From NCBI GenBank assembly GCA_002730555.1, contig PCAM01000023.1, forward strand, positions 1 to 32,126: a stretch of 32,126 bases of DNA, read 5' to 3'. The translations under genes were made by a program, and so were the position numbers. The notes under the pieces are model-generated. The model had not been told where the DNA came from, ran no database searches, and saw nothing but the letters and a program-made list of their open reading frames with translations. This DNA is from Chloroflexota bacterium (GTDB lineage Bacteria > Chloroflexota > Dehalococcoidia > Lucifugimonadales > Lucifugimonadaceae). Positions 32,058 through 32,126 of the stretch are shown piece after piece (the first letter of the stretch is position 1; every line of letters starts with the position of its first letter).

Positions 32058-32126
32058 CTACGGGACGATCACCTGTGCTGCCGTGGTGTATGCCCAGTAG
32101 GCTTCACCAGCGATAACGTTAGCGCC
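32058..32126 (-). CDS. C-terminal 22 codons of an unidentified gene entering from the right
   Basis: The minus strand from the right edge reads GANVIAGEAYWAYTTAAQVI and then VP and a stop (TAG, 32060-32058). The residue mix looks protein-like, and the hairpin downstream supports a real gene end. The fragment is too short to identify; a secreted or envelope product is possible given the neighbour, but this is a guess. Confidence 0.5.
   Translation of the reverse strand, partial: GANVIAGEAYWAYTTAAQVIVP

Noticed and set aside
1..32126. tRNA or rRNA genes, CRISPR arrays, insertion sequences, prophage genes
   Set aside because: No intergenic gap contains a cloverleaf-like pattern, spaced direct repeats or terminal inverted repeats, and no protein resembles a transposase, integrase or phage component.

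Overview
This 32 kb window reads as one contiguous, gene-dense, GC-rich bacterial chromosome segment. It has no rRNA, tRNA, CRISPR array, transposase or phage gene that I could find. The gene content points to a marine-type Chloroflexota, perhaps SAR202 or another Dehalococcoidia relative. This is inference from family content: a core repair block next to a catabolic block with an enolase-superfamily enzyme, HpcH/HpaI aldolases, NIPSNAP, and thiolase/DUF35 genes, plus a secreted Pro/Thr-rich surface protein. Non-ATG starts are common. TTG is inferred for ybeY, the YbaB gene, the first aldolase, the PPOX gene, the enolase gene and the NIPSNAP gene, and GTG for der, the second MFS gene and probably the FKBP gene. 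Several gene pairs overlap by 1-4 bases.

Layout. Bases 1-8498 (+ strand) hold a 5'-truncated VanZ-like gene, a small unknown gene, ybeY, dnaX, a YbaB gene, recR, recO and uvrA, which together form a replication and recombination-repair block. Bases 8499-9497 hold a minus-strand gene broken by an apparent -1 frameshift, resembling a degenerate response-regulator receiver. Bases 9498-16623 (+) form an accessory block: a DHA2-type exporter, two tandem HpcH/HpaI aldolase-family genes, a lipoprotein FKBP prolyl isomerase, a GNAT protein, a MgtC-like membrane protein, a PPOX-fold (F420/FMN) protein and a second exporter. A C-terminal remnant of a Gfo/Idh/MocA oxidoreductase lies on the minus strand at about 16620-16830.

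Bases 17016-21538 (+) hold an enolase-superfamily enzyme, a NIPSNAP protein, and a thiolase-like/DUF35/thiolase-like cassette. The two thiolase-like proteins are about 91% identical and both lack the usual nucleophilic cysteine. This is the most promising candidate for an undescribed catabolic system. Its likely chemistry, by analogy with Ltp2/DUF35 aldolases, is acyl-CoA carbon-carbon bond handling rather than classical thiolysis.

Bases 21728-25637 (+) return to housekeeping: argF, der, plsY, gpsA. Bases 25648-29726 (-) are hrcA, dnaJ, prmA and rsmE, read in that order. From 29971 onward come a metallo-beta-lactamase-fold protein that has lost most metal ligands (+), a secreted surface protein with two similar beta-type domains, a Pro/Thr linker and a C-terminal anchor (-), and the last 22 codons of another minus-strand gene at the right edge.
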